From assembly GCF_004341515.1 (NCBI RefSeq), contig NZ_SLZF01000005.1:434001-498000 (forward strand): a DNA stretch of 64,000 nucleotides, read 5' to 3'. This DNA comes from Allobosea sp. BK604. GTDB lineage: Bacteria; Pseudomonadota; Alphaproteobacteria; Rhizobiales; Beijerinckiaceae. Both the position numbers and the translations under genes were made by a program. The notes beneath the pieces are model-generated. The model was not told the DNA's origin. It searched no databases and saw only the letters and a list, made by a program, of their open reading frames with translations. Below are positions 28,119 through 36,559 of this stretch, one piece after another (positions within the stretch are counted from its first letter, which is position 1; every line of letters starts with the position of its first letter).

Positions 28119-28331
28119 CTATCCCGGCGCCTTGCGCGGGAATTGGATCACGTTCGAAGCAGTTGCGCGCACCTGCGTCCCGGCCAGGTCGACCAGCACG
28201 GTTTCGATAGCCTTGCGGATGCGAGCGTCCTGCGCGGTCTTCCCGGTTGCGCAGAAGAAGGCGCTTAGTAGATGGACGGCGCACTCATCGTAATTCGAAA
28301 TGGAACGTCCCTGACTGCTCTTCAACGACAT
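28119..28331 (-). CDS. Small hypothetical protein ending VIQFPRKAPG
   Basis: A 70-residue product, largely helical (AQDARIRKAIETVLVDLAG), with a C-terminal VIQFP tail of a kind seen in small alphaproteobacterial proteins. I start it at ATG 28331; an upstream in-frame extension would run into non-coding repeat sequence. Function unknown. Confidence 0.5.
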   Translation of the reverse strand: MSLKSSQGRSISNYDECAVHLLSAFFCATGKTAQDARIRKAIETVLVDLAGTQVRATASNVIQFPRKAPG

Positions 28332-28697
28332 GTTGGCCCCACGCGATACATGATGTTTCAGATTGGATCGGCACAGGCGCATTGAAAGCGGATGGCGCAA
28401 GGTTCGGGCCGTGGGGACGGGACGGAACCACGACGGCCTGGCGCATCGGCCCGAAAAGTGGATAGCGGTTTTCGGAAAACCCGATGCGAAAGCAAGAAGC
28501 TGGATCAGCGGACGGGATACGTCCGGTCCGATGATCCAGATGCATCACAGCCGGCCTTGAAACATGCCGGTGACGGCCTCGCGACGGAGCGCGCCCGCCT
28601 GGCGCATGGACGCGCTCGGACAACCGACCGGGGCGACGGCCGATGGCTGGTTGGATGATCACGGCTGTCGCAGAGAAGCGACGTTCCGACGGCCGGA
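28332..28697. other. Gap without a credible gene
   Basis: Frames here are open on both strands only because of base composition. The stretch contains repeat family B copy 2 and nothing else I can support. Confidence 0.5.
28441..28489. repeat. Intergenic palindromic repeat, family B copy 2
   Basis: Same layout as 27870-27916: GCGCATCGGCCCGAAAAG on the left and GGAAAACCCGATGC on the right around a short centre. Two bases longer than copy 1 in the left arm. Confidence 0.8.
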
Positions 28698-29048
28698 TTA
28701 CTGCTTCGGCCCCACGGTTCCGACGGTCCTCAGCCGGGCCGACCTCACCCAGCCGCTGACGTCGCCGCCGGTCCTGGGGTTGAGGTACATCACCGATGAC
28801 CAGCCGTCCTGCGTCTGCGCATAGGCGATGAGCCGATCATTGGGGATGACGAAGACGCCCTTCACGGCACATTGGCCGTTCGGCGCCGAATAGAATTGCA
28901 GCCGGCCGGCGCCGGTCACGACCTGGGCGAGCGGCGGCGAGAAGGCCGGAGCCGCCTGCGCCCCTGCTTGCGGTTCCACGCAGGCCGCCTGCGCTGCGTG
29001 AGAGACTACGGCGCTCGCCAGCAGCGCCCCCAGCCAGATCGTCCTCAT
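28698..29048 (-). CDS. Exported SH3-like domain protein
   Basis: A 116-residue protein with a signal peptide (about residues 1-21, cleavage before ACVEPQ) and a bacterial SH3-like domain (AYAQTQDGWSSVMYL...SGWVRSARL). Such domains often bind cell-wall or surface ligands. The ATG at 29048 has GAAGGGGGG upstream. Two Cys in the mature part could pair. Monocistronic. Confidence 0.7.
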   Translation of the reverse strand: MRTIWLGALLASAVVSHAAQAACVEPQAGAQAAPAFSPPLAQVVTGAGRLQFYSAPNGQCAVKGVFVIPNDRLIAYAQTQDGWSSVMYLNPRTGGDVSGWVRSARLRTVGTVGPKQ

Positions 29049-29516
29049 CAGCCCCCCTTCGCGCCAGCTGCCCGTTTCCAGGGAGACGCTCCTGCGCCAG
29101 CGCGCATGCTCTTCCCGATCGATCCGGACCAAGTCGCCACCTGTCACGGGATCTGCCGGAAGCCAACAGCCATCATGGCGGCAATGCAACCAAAGGAGGT
29201 ACCCCGAAATATAATCTGCTAAACGACCAACTTTATCGACACTATCGTCGGCGCCACCGGCCAGTCGAACAGCAAGAATATCGGATCGGTTGAGGCTATC
29301 CGGGACGTTACACCGGTTTTGATGCGCTTATAAGGTGGCTTAAAAGCAGCTTACGGCCTCCGCCTACTTCGCCTCGAACATGTCTGGCCTCGCTCGAAGG
29401 CCTGCCTCCTTCGCATTGCCGTCGCGATCCTGGCCGCTGCCGTAGCGGCATGCATCGCGGCGCGTCCGATGTTCGAGCCGGCCACGCATAATGCTCCAGC
29501 TCCTGGGAGGGGTGTG
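29049..29516. other. Gap without a visible gene
   Basis: 468 bases between the divergent SH3-like and the next exported protein. It probably holds the two promoters. I see no RNA gene, repeat or conserved motif in it. Confidence 0.4.
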
Positions 29517-30083
29517 ATGGGATTGGGATCAGCCGCAATCGCGCTGATGAGAGCGTCGCTTGTACTGGGCATTCTGCTATCCACGGCCGTCACGTCCGGC
29601 GCGATCGATACGGCCTATCTCGGAACCTGGTCCCGCAGCGCGGATAAATGTGAATTCGACGACGTCTTTCGCATTACGCGGCAGGGGATGTCGGGGCATG
29701 AATTCGCCTGCAAGACGACGCGATCCAGCCGGAGCGAGAATGGCTGGAGCCTCCGTCTCGCATGCAGCGAAGAGGGCAACACATACACGCTCGATGTGCG
29801 ATGGCATCTGCTCGAAAACGGGCGTCTGCGGGAAACGCGCAAAGGCAAGAGTACTGAATACGCGCGTTGCTCGGGCAGCGCCACGCCGCGCTCGCAGCCC
29901 GCTCTGATGGACACCCCATTTGGACGGGTGACGCAGCAGGAATTCGCCCGCAAATGCGTGGGCTGTTTCAACGAAGCCCAGGGCATGGGTCGAAGCGTCG
30001 GCGGATATTGCCCGGTGGGTTGCGTCGACGTGTTCTCGACGATGGTGTGCGACAACCAAGGGCGTTGCCGCGTGGGGCCGTGA
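29517..30083 (+). CDS. Exported Cys-rich hypothetical protein
   Basis: 188 residues with a signal peptide (cleavage near TSGAI), an N-terminal part (AYLGTWSRSADKCEF) of the compact kind that compares a sample against a beta-barrel-like fold, and a C-terminal Cys-rich region with five Cys in about 40 residues (CVGCF, CPVGC, CRVGP). The cysteines suggest disulfides or a metal site. GGGAGG precedes the ATG. Not recognised as a named family. Confidence 0.65.
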   Translation: MGLGSAAIALMRASLVLGILLSTAVTSGAIDTAYLGTWSRSADKCEFDDVFRITRQGMSGHEFACKTTRSSRSENGWSLRLACSEEGNTYTLDVRWHLLENGRLRETRKGKSTEYARCSGSATPRSQPALMDTPFGRVTQQEFARKCVGCFNEAQGMGRSVGGYCPVGCVDVFSTMVCDNQGRCRVGP

Positions 30084-30180
30084 CGCAGAACGAGATGCCT
30101 CAACGGGGGAGCTTGGGCGCATCGTCGGCCCATCGGCTCGTAAGCGGCAGCCGCAGAGCGGCCCGCTTCGAGAGCCTCAC

Positions 30181-30711
30181 TCAGCCTCCTCGCGCCAGAG
30201 CCGCCGCGCGGGCCAGCGTGATCTGTCCGGCCAGGGGATCGGCATGGCGGTGCGCCAGCCGCCACTCGCTGCCATGGCGACGATAGACCAGGGTGACGCG
30301 GAGCGGCCAATCCTGCGCCGGCAGGCCACCGACCTCGCCATGCCCATGCTCGATGACGGCGAGGACGACCATGTCCGCCGAGCCATAGGCCTGAACCAGT
30401 TCCTGTCTCAGCCTGCCGTTCCTGAAGAACCGGCCGATGCTCGCCCAGGTCTCCTCGGTGATATCAGGTCCGCGCGACGGCTTGCCGCCAAAGGGCGACA
30501 TCAAGGTGAAATCCTCGGTGAGCGTGATCAGGGCGCGATAGGCGTCGACCTCGCCGCGCAGGAGCGCGGCATTGGCCTCCTCCGATCGCCGTGTGAGCTC
30601 CGCCAGCGCCAGCTCGACAGCAGCGCCCTCCTCCGCTCGGGACGAGCCGGTCGTCACAAGAAGGCCGGCGGCGCCGGCCGAGCAGACAAGTCCACGACGG
30701 GTGCTTTGCAT
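30181..30711 (-). CDS. Exported SnoaL/DUF4440-type protein
   Basis: 176 residues: a twin-arginine-like signal (TRRGLVCSAGAAGLL), then a ketosteroid-isomerase-like fold (nuclear transport factor 2 superfamily) with the usual order of helix, EDFTLMSPFGGK and VTLVYRRHGSEWRLAHRHADP. Often a small binding pocket or hydrolase; substrate unknown. Divergent from the LysR gene at 30799, the likely regulator. Confidence 0.75.
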   Translation of the reverse strand: MQSTRRGLVCSAGAAGLLVTTGSSRAEEGAAVELALAELTRRSEEANAALLRGEVDAYRALITLTEDFTLMSPFGGKPSRGPDITEETWASIGRFFRNGRLRQELVQAYGSADMVVLAVIEHGHGEVGGLPAQDWPLRVTLVYRRHGSEWRLAHRHADPLAGQITLARAAALARGG

Positions 30712-30767
30712 GGGATGCTCCTGCTTTCGGTTTCAGATCGGTGAAGCCGAGGATGCGCAGCTTGAGC

Positions 30768-30806
30768 ATGCTGAAGCCAATGATATGATTTCAGCGATAT
30801 GCTGAA
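30768..30806. promoter_or_regulatory. Candidate LysR operator in the divergent gap
   Basis: GCTGAA (30770-30775) and TTCAGC (30790-30795) form an inverted repeat, and ATGCTGAA occurs at 30768 and again at 30798 over the lysR start, 30 bases apart, about three helical turns. The layout fits autoregulation by a LysR protein. Confidence 0.4.
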
Positions 30807-31761
30807 CCAGATTGACCTCTCTCGGATCGATCTCAACCTCCTCGTGCTGTTCGAGGCGGTGTTCGAGCAGCGCCATGTCGGCCGAACGGCCGAACGGCTC
30901 AACCTCTCCCCCTCCGCCGTAAGCCACGGGCTCGGCCGGCTGCGCCGCCTGTTCAACGACCCGCTGTTCATGCGGACGCCGAAGGGCGTCGTCCCCACCG
31001 ACCGGGCAGTCGAGCTCTCGGCATCGATCGCGGATGCGTTGGCGCGGGTGCGCGATATCGTCTCGACGGCGGCGCCGTTCGATCCGGCAAGCTCGACCCG
31101 GCGCTTCACCATCGGCGCGCCGGACGGCGTCTCAGCGGTCTTCCTGCCGCCCTTGCTGGAGCGCCTGCGCGCATCCGCGCCCGGCATCGATATCAGCCTG
31201 CGCCAGCTCCTGCCCGCGCAGGGCGAGACCGCCCCGGACCGGGCCTGGCGAGAGGCCTTCGCCGAACTGGAGGCGCGCTCCCTGGATGTCGCCATCATGC
31301 CCAGCGACGAGATTCCGGCCCGCTTCCATCGGCAGCTCCTCTACGAGGAGGATTTCGTCATCGCGATGCGCTCCGGACATCCATTCGCGGCGGCCCCCAC
31401 GCTGGACGGATATTGCCAGGCGCAGCACCTCGTGGTCTCGCTCGCCGGCGATCCGCACGGCTTCGTCGACGAGGCCCTGCTCAGGCTGGGGCGCTCCCGC
31501 CGGGTCGCGCTGACCGTCCCAAACTTCATGTTCGCCATTGCCGCCCTTGCCGAGAGCGACCTGATCTCGGCGATCCCACGGCGGTTCGCCGCCCTGCTTG
31601 GGCCGCGCTTCGGTGTCGTGTCCCTGGACCCGCCGCTGCCGCTACCCGGCTTCCGGCTCAATGCCGTGACGCCCCAAGCCGCCATGGCGGATGCCGGCCT
31701 GGCCTGGCTGCTGGATTGCCTGGACACGAAGGCGATGCGGCAGGCGGAGACCGGCGCATAG
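30799..31761 (+). CDS. LysR-family transcriptional regulator
   Basis: A 320-residue regulator with a typical N-terminal helix-turn-helix (VGRTAERLNLSPSAVSHGLGRLRRLF, about residues 24-49) and an effector domain of the NodD/SyrM-like subgroup (DPLFMRTPKGVVPT, SxAFDPASSTRRFTIG). Divergent from the SnoaL-type gene with 87 bases between. Autoregulation plus control of that gene is the simplest reading. Confidence 0.9.
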   Translation: MLNQIDLSRIDLNLLVLFEAVFEQRHVGRTAERLNLSPSAVSHGLGRLRRLFNDPLFMRTPKGVVPTDRAVELSASIADALARVRDIVSTAAPFDPASSTRRFTIGAPDGVSAVFLPPLLERLRASAPGIDISLRQLLPAQGETAPDRAWREAFAELEARSLDVAIMPSDEIPARFHRQLLYEEDFVIAMRSGHPFAAAPTLDGYCQAQHLVVSLAGDPHGFVDEALLRLGRSRRVALTVPNFMFAIAALAESDLISAIPRRFAALLGPRFGVVSLDPPLPLPGFRLNAVTPQAAMADAGLAWLLDCLDTKAMRQAETGA

Positions 31762-31897
31762 GAGGAAGAGCAAAATTCTGCTCCTGCCCTCGCGACACCT
31801 CCCCTCTTGCCCGGAAGCCTGCAAGCGCCGGGCTGCCGAGGATGTGGACGCAGGCTCCAGGCCATGCAACTCTGAGCTGCGGCTTGGGGAATCGACT

Positions 31898-32155
31898 ATG
31901 CGTAACGTTGTAATGCTCGGCGGTGCCGTGCTGATCCTGCTTGGCTCATGGGGGACTGGATCGGCGCAGAGCGGGGGCATCCTGCCGGAATGTCGCAGCA
32001 TGAGGGATCAGCGCTCCTGCTCATGCGCGCTCGCAAACGGCGGACGGATGATCGACGATCCGGCTCGTCCCGGCCGCAGGGCCTGGAGGTCGGCCAAACT
32101 CGGCACGGCCGCGCATATGGCTTTCATGAACTGCAGCAATGGCTCGGGGCGGTAG
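31898..32155 (+). CDS. Small exported protein
   Basis: 85 residues with a signal peptide ending near GSAQS and a mature part with four Cys (PECRSMRDQRSCSCAL and a final Cys), so two disulfides are possible. No family recognised. The start is the ATG after an upstream open frame that belongs to the lysR tail region. Confidence 0.55.
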   Translation: MRNVVMLGGAVLILLGSWGTGSAQSGGILPECRSMRDQRSCSCALANGGRMIDDPARPGRRAWRSAKLGTAAHMAFMNCSNGSGR

Positions 32156-32272
32156 CTGGATCATCCGCGAGCGTGCCCAGCCTGAAGGCGATCCGGCCGC
32201 ATCGTCGCCGCTCAGCCAGGCGGGGCGGTCGGAGGCGTTTCAACCCGCCTCGGTTTTCAAATGCCGGCTTGG

Positions 32273-32363
32273 ATCATTTCCGCGCTTCTGCGAAAATTCT
32301 CTATCTGTCTGATTTGACGCATTTTCTTCACGCGAACCGGTGTCCACTTCGTCAAAAATTCTG
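32273..32363. repeat. Palindromic repeat, family A copy 1 (degraded)
   Basis: Shares the core ATTTTCTTCACGCGAACCGG and flanking stems with the copies at 40898 and 48052, but its outer arms have decayed. Confidence 0.75.
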
Positions 32364-32379
32364 TGGGGGTGCTGGCAGA

Positions 32380-32772
32380 TCAGCCCTCCGCTCGAACACA
32401 ATGGAAGCGCTGTTGAATGAGGGCCACGACCTCGTCGTCGTTTGTCTCGATTTCGAAGTATGAACTGTCAATCGCGCGCACGATCGTCCACGGCGTTGTC
32501 GCCGAACCCTTGAACGCCCTGAACTCCCCCCAGATAACTTGATGGATGTCTTCAGCCAGGGAACTCAGAATTTTGCCGGATACTCGCTCACCGGAAGCAA
32601 CCAGCGCGCGAATTGGGCGGGTGTCTTTGCCCGTGGCCCAAAAATCCTCATCCGCATGATCGACTTCCCAATCTGCGTTCTCGGCATAAGGCCGCAAGAC
32701 CGCGAGGATATCTCGCAGGTCGAACGCTAAGCAGCCGGTTGGGTCGGTATCGTGAATCGTGAGTGTCGGCAT
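32380..32772 (-). CDS. Hypothetical cytoplasmic protein (130 aa)
   Basis: Acidic soluble protein with a plausible mixed fold (FDLRDILAVLRPYAENADWEVD; SYFEIETNDDEVVALIQQRF). No signal, membrane segment or familiar motif. GC and codon use are lower than for neighbours, which hints at separate origin. Confidence 0.6.
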   Translation of the reverse strand: MPTLTIHDTDPTGCLAFDLRDILAVLRPYAENADWEVDHADEDFWATGKDTRPIRALVASGERVSGKILSSLAEDIHQVIWGEFRAFKGSATTPWTIVRAIDSSYFEIETNDDEVVALIQQRFHCVRAEG

Positions 32773-32978
32773 CGGGACAGGCTGGCATGGACCGTTACAG
32801 CTTGAAAGCGGCCCTTGCCTCTATAGCCGCTGCGTGCGCGAAACCTGGACCGCCTGAGATGAGCGTGCAGCGGAGGTTCGGCTTCGCGATCAGCGGCCAA
32901 CGCATCTGCGCCCCTTCGAATTGACGCAATGTTGCGACGAGGATTGAGCCGGCATCATCCCGCAGGTTAAGTCCGACC

Positions 32979-33869
32979 ATGACATTGTCCTCGCCTGTCC
33001 CTCAGGTTCTGTTCTCGAGCGCCGACAGGGGCTGGAATGGGCTCGAGGCTGCGCTCGTGCATGTTCCGCGCGGCCTGTCGCGCGCGCCGGGCGGAGAGCT
33101 CCACAGGCTGGGCATCCATTTCGGCCCGCCCGCGAACGCGGATTGTACCGTTGGCGGCAGGCGGATGCGGCGCTTGCAGAAGCAGGGCGACATCGATTTC
33201 GTTCCGGCGGGAACGGAGGGCTCCTGGGAGGACGACGCGGATTGCCGGATTCTGCGCCTGAGCCTTGGCCAGTCGCTCATGGACCAGGTTGCCGAGGAGC
33301 TTGGGCGGGACGCGGCTAGGCTCGAACTCATCCCGCGCCTGCAGCTGCGCGATGCCCGGATCGAAGCGATCGGCTGGGCCATCAAGGCGGATCTCGAGGC
33401 GGAGACGCCATCCGACCCGCTCTACATCGAGCTTCTGGCGAATGCCCTTGCGGTCCGGCTGATCGAGACCGCCACTGCCGGCAGCCCGTCCCCGAAACGC
33501 GCCGATGCGCCAGGATTGTCCACGCGCCAGTTGCGCGTGCTGACCGAATTCATCGAGACGAACCTTGAGCGGAAGCTTCATCTCGCCGATCTGGCGGCGG
33601 TCACGGGCGTCGGCGTGACCCGTCTCAAGACGCTGTTTCGCAACAGCACGGGCACGCCCGTGCATCAATATGTGATCCGTCGCCGCGCCGAATATGCACG
33701 TGCGCTGATCGCGACGACGACGACACCGGCCAGCGAGATCGCCCTTGCCGCCGGCTTTGCCAATCAAAGCCACATGGCCTCGACGATGCGGCGCATCCTC
33801 GGCCTGACGCCAGGCGAGATCACGCGTCCGCCCCGCGAAATCCGGCCGAACTTGCAAAGGCCCGCCTGA
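32979..33869 (+). CDS. AraC-family transcriptional regulator
   Basis: 296 residues: an N-terminal domain of about 180 residues, then two helix-turn-helix motifs (LHLADLAAVTGVGVTRLKTLF and SEIALAAGFANQSHMASTMR) with the AraC ending RRILGLTPGE. Upstream of the NmrA-type gene by 64 bases on the same strand and probably its regulator. No strong ribosome site. Confidence 0.9.
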   Translation: MTLSSPVPQVLFSSADRGWNGLEAALVHVPRGLSRAPGGELHRLGIHFGPPANADCTVGGRRMRRLQKQGDIDFVPAGTEGSWEDDADCRILRLSLGQSLMDQVAEELGRDAARLELIPRLQLRDARIEAIGWAIKADLEAETPSDPLYIELLANALAVRLIETATAGSPSPKRADAPGLSTRQLRVLTEFIETNLERKLHLADLAAVTGVGVTRLKTLFRNSTGTPVHQYVIRRRAEYARALIATTTTPASEIALAAGFANQSHMASTMRRILGLTPGEITRPPREIRPNLQRPA

Positions 33870-33933
33870 ATCTGTGCGATGCGCCCAGCCCGCTTCCCTA
33901 GGTCTTGCGCATCGCAACCAGGGAATCTCGAAC

Positions 33934-34812
33934 ATGTTTGCAATCGTCGGAGCCGCCGGAAAGGTCGGCTATGCAACCTCATTGGCGCTGCGCCAGGCTG
34001 GCGCGCCGGTCAGGGCAGTGCTGCGCGATCCGGCAAAGGCGGCGCGGCTGAGGGAGATCGGCTGCGAGATCGCTCTGGCCGACCTCCGGGATTCAGCGGC
34101 GCTGGCCGGATCGCTCGCTGGCGCGGATGCCGTGCAGATCATCCTGCCGGCATCGCTGGAGACGACTGACACGGCGGCAGAGATGCGGCAGGCGATCGAA
34201 AGCCTGGCCGGGGCGCTGGAGCAGACCCGCCCGAAGCGCGTGCTGGCCATTTCCGATTACGGCGCGCATGTCACCAAGGATATCGGGATGCCCAGCATGT
34301 TCCGCCGCTTCGAGGAGCGGCTCGGCCAGCTGGATGCCCACGTGCTGATCCTGCGATCGGCGGAGCATATGGAAGGATGGGCGCGCGCCATCCCCGTCGC
34401 CATCGCCTCCGGTATCCTGCCAAGCTTTCACGCACCGCTCGACCGGGAATTTCCGATGATTTCGGCTGCGGATCTCGGCCCGATCGCCGCCGGCCTGCTG
34501 TCGCGGCCCGCCGATCGCAAGGGTGTGGAGGTCATCCACGCCGAAGGACCGCGTCGCTATAGCGCCAATGATGTGGCGGCGGCGCTGGGCGGGCTCCTGG
34601 GCCGAACCGTGCAGGCACGGGCCGTCCCGCCAGCGCAATGGCAGGAGACATTCGAGCGGATCGGGAATGCGGGACTCGCCGATCTCCTGGTCAAGCTCTA
34701 CCACGCCCATGGCAAGGGTGGCCTGATCGATATCGAGCCCAATGCTGGCGAGCCACGCCATGGCACCACCGCACTGATCGATGCGCTTCGGCCTCTTGTT
34801 CCGCCCCGGTGA
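33934..34812 (+). CDS. NmrA-like NAD(P)-binding oxidoreductase
   Basis: 292 residues with an N-terminal Rossmann fold (IVGAAGKVGYATSLAL, glycine-rich loop at residues 6-12) and the atypical short-chain reductase layout (LRSAEHMEGW, ISAADLGPIAA) of NmrA/NAD(P)H quinone-type proteins. These act as redox sensors or small reductases. AGGGAA precedes the ATG. Confidence 0.85.
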   Translation: MFAIVGAAGKVGYATSLALRQAGAPVRAVLRDPAKAARLREIGCEIALADLRDSAALAGSLAGADAVQIILPASLETTDTAAEMRQAIESLAGALEQTRPKRVLAISDYGAHVTKDIGMPSMFRRFEERLGQLDAHVLILRSAEHMEGWARAIPVAIASGILPSFHAPLDREFPMISAADLGPIAAGLLSRPADRKGVEVIHAEGPRRYSANDVAAALGGLLGRTVQARAVPPAQWQETFERIGNAGLADLLVKLYHAHGKGGLIDIEPNAGEPRHGTTALIDALRPLVPPR

Positions 34813-34854
34813 GGCCGCGCCCCACGCGATCGGACCGAGCTCCATCGGCTCCAG

Positions 34855-35478
34855 TCACGTCAGGGGCCAGATCTCGAGCCAGCCGCGGTAGATCATGTCC
34901 ATGGCGACGTAGAGGATGACGGCGAGGCCCAAATAGGCGATCCAGCGGTGTCTTTGCAGGAGGCGGGCGATGAAGCTTGCGGCGATCCCCATCAGGGCGA
35001 TCGACAGGCCGAGGCCGAAGATCAGGACGACGGGATGGTCCCGGGCGGCGCCCGCCACGGCCAGGACGTTGTCGAGCGACATCGACACGTCGGCGACGAC
35101 GATCTGCCAGGCTGCCTGGCGAAAGGTCTTGCGCGGGCGGCCATCGCCGTCTTCCGCTTCCGTATCGACGTCGGAGTGGTCCGAGGCATGGCCGCTCCGC
35201 AGCTCCCGCCACATCTTCCAGCACACCCAGAGCAGGAGAATGCCGCCAGCCAGCAGAAGGCCGACGATCTCCAGGATCTGGGTCGTGAGGCCGGCGAAGG
35301 CGATGCGAAGGATCGTGGCCGCGATGACCCCGACCAGGATGGCCTTGTTGCGCTGCTCCTTGGGCAGCCCCGCCGCCGCCAGTCCGATCACGACGGCATT
35401 GTCGCCGGCCAGCGCCAGGTCGATCATGATGACCTGGAAGAAGGCCGACAGGGCTCCGGCCGATAGAAGCTCGCTCAT
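34855..35478 (-). CDS. TerC/YkoY family membrane protein
   Basis: 207 residues, about seven membrane segments, with two internal repeats each carrying the acidic membrane motif of the family: MIDLALAGDNAVV (D20, D26, N27) and VADVSMSLDNVLAV. Members export Mn2+ or support metal homeostasis, and a probable yybP-ykoY manganese riboswitch lies in its leader. GGGAG precedes the ATG at 35478. Convergent with the NmrA gene. Confidence 0.9.
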   Translation of the reverse strand: MSELLSAGALSAFFQVIMIDLALAGDNAVVIGLAAAGLPKEQRNKAILVGVIAATILRIAFAGLTTQILEIVGLLLAGGILLLWVCWKMWRELRSGHASDHSDVDTEAEDGDGRPRKTFRQAAWQIVVADVSMSLDNVLAVAGAARDHPVVLIFGLGLSIALMGIAASFIARLLQRHRWIAYLGLAVILYVAMDMIYRGWLEIWPLT

Positions 35479-35606
35479 TGCCGCTCCCACGCTGATCGCA
35501 CCATCCGTCCCGGCGCACGGCGGAAAGCCCGCCCGGCACAGGTGCAGCGCTCGAAGACACGTCGTCGCCGGAGATTGCCTGTGTCGGCGGCCCGCGTCCA
35601 CTTCCG

Positions 35607-35689
35607 GCGCGCTCCAATCTCGCTGGCTGGCACGTTTCAGTGCGTCGCCACAGCCGGCCGGATAGAGGCGGCTGCCCCAAGGGTCGCGC
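35607..35689 (-). ncRNA. Probable yybP-ykoY (manganese) riboswitch
   Basis: In the leader of the TerC gene, read on the minus strand, outer arms GCGCGACC and GGAGCGCGC enclose TTGGGGCAGCCGCC, a hairpin closed by CGCC/GGCG, a second hairpin GCAC-N6-GTGC and the AGCGAGA segment. The order and the two loops resemble yybP-ykoY, whose loops read GGGGAGUAG and GCAAGAC, with small differences. The family commonly sits before TerC-type genes. A GC-rich hairpin downstream could be the expression platform. Confidence 0.5.
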
Positions 35690-35825
35690 ATTCTGTTTCC
35701 AGATCGCGCTTGCAAGGGCGCTTTAAGCGCGGCCTGTAACGGTCCGTTATGCTTTACGACCGGTTCGCGGTTGGATGGCCGGCCCGCGGCGGCTATGCCT
35801 GCAGCCATACCCGCATGGATTGAAC

Positions 35826-36104
35826 ATGATGGCCGCAGCCGCTCCCCTCCCGACCGTTGAGACCTACCTGCATATCCATGCGGAAAGCCCCGCGCTCGCA
35901 CGGATGGACCGCGCCATCGAGCAGCTCGGGGCTCAGGCCAGGTTGGTTGCGGCGATGCGCGGGCGGGCTCGGGCGTCGCAGATGGCTCCATCCACTGGAG
36001 CCCTTCGCTCGGTCCTGGCCATCCGGCAGATCGTCGCCTCGGTTCTTGGCGCGCAGGCCATGACCCCGCTTGCCGTCGCGGGCGAGAGCGCCGTCCCACA
36101 TTGA
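35826..36104 (+). CDS. Hypothetical protein (92 aa)
   Basis: A moderately helical product (AESPALARMDRAIEQLGAQAR) with no signal and no ribosome site of note. The opposite strand is also open. The plus frame is preferred because a plus-strand terminator follows at 36240, but that terminator probably belongs to the small RNA. Confidence 0.35.
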   Translation: MMAAAAPLPTVETYLHIHAESPALARMDRAIEQLGAQARLVAAMRGRARASQMAPSTGALRSVLAIRQIVASVLGAQAMTPLAVAGESAVPH

Positions 36105-36124
36105 TGTCCTGCTGACATCGTTAT

Positions 36125-36180
36125 CGTGCCGGCATCGATTTCTTGCCGGCATCGTTTTCTTGCCGGCATAATTTTCTTGG
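36125..36180 (+). repeat. Three tandem ~17 bp repeats
   Basis: TTCTTGCCGGCATCGTTT-like units occur three times in a row, just before the EcfG-type promoter. The last copy ends at the -35 element. Confidence 0.7.
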
Positions 36181-36203
36181 AACCAACGTGAGCCGCGGAC
36201 GTT
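36179..36203 (+). promoter_or_regulatory. EcfG-type (general stress) promoter, exact consensus
   Basis: GGAAC (36179-36183), 16 bases, CGTT (36200-36203), identical to the alphaproteobacterial EcfG/SigT consensus. No ORF follows; a terminator does, so it probably drives a small RNA. Confidence 0.75.
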
Positions 36204-36209
36204 TCCCTG

Positions 36210-36272
36210 CAGCTCTTGCGTTTAAGCCACGGTCCCTCAGCCCCCGTCAGCGCCTGCTGGCGGGGGCCTTTT
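36210..36272 (+). ncRNA. Predicted stress-induced small RNA (~60 nt)
   Basis: Start assumed 6-8 bases after the EcfG -10 element. The transcript would be about 30 bases of single-stranded, pyrimidine-rich sequence (TTCCCTGCAGCTCTTGCG...GGTCCCTCAG) followed by the terminator stem. Its ends are inferred; no ORF with a ribosome site is inside. C-rich single-stranded stretches can pair with Shine-Dalgarno sequences. Confidence 0.5.
36240..36272 (+). terminator. Strong intrinsic terminator (plus strand)
   Basis: GCCCCCGTCAGC pairs with GCTGGCGGGGGC (12 bp, one G-T mismatch) around a GCCT loop and is followed by CTTTTGGTTTT. Confidence 0.85.
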
Positions 36273-36540
36273 GGTTTTCGCTGCGCAGTTGCTGGAGGCG
36301 CGCGATCTCCGCGACCAGCTGCGCCACGGCAGCATCACCACGATGGTGCTTGATGCCCCTCGCCTCATCGCCCTCGCCGCCGGTCACGCCGTAGAGCATC
36401 GCCTTGCGCTTCTCCGCGGACATGTCGAGCAGGTAGGCGATCTCGCATTCGTGCTGCCATTCCCACGACCAGGTCGAGACGTCGCGATTGGCGAGCAGGC
36501 TGAAAGCCATCGGTTCATTGGCGAGGTCGCGGGTCGTCAT
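36247..36540 (-). CDS. Small hypothetical protein (97 aa)
   Basis: Contains WSWEWQHECEIAYLL and YGVTGGEGDEARGIKHHRG, then a coiled-coil-like end (AVAQLVAEIARLQQLRSEN). This layout recalls a family of short DUF proteins of Rhizobiales. Its last codons lie on the back of the terminator. Function unknown. Confidence 0.5.
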   Translation of the reverse strand: MTTRDLANEPMAFSLLANRDVSTWSWEWQHECEIAYLLDMSAEKRKAMLYGVTGGEGDEARGIKHHRGDAAVAQLVAEIARLQQLRSENQKAPASRR

Positions 36541-36559
36541 GGCTCCGGCTCGTCATGGC

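Noticed and set aside
32795-32980. 61-residue minus frame before the AraC gene
   Set aside because: Its start codon overlaps the AraC ATG (CATG), so neither strand would have room for a leader; no motif or ribosome site supports it.
35793-36152. 119-residue minus frame opposite the 92-residue protein
   Set aside because: No ribosome site and arginine-rich; crosses the tandem repeats.
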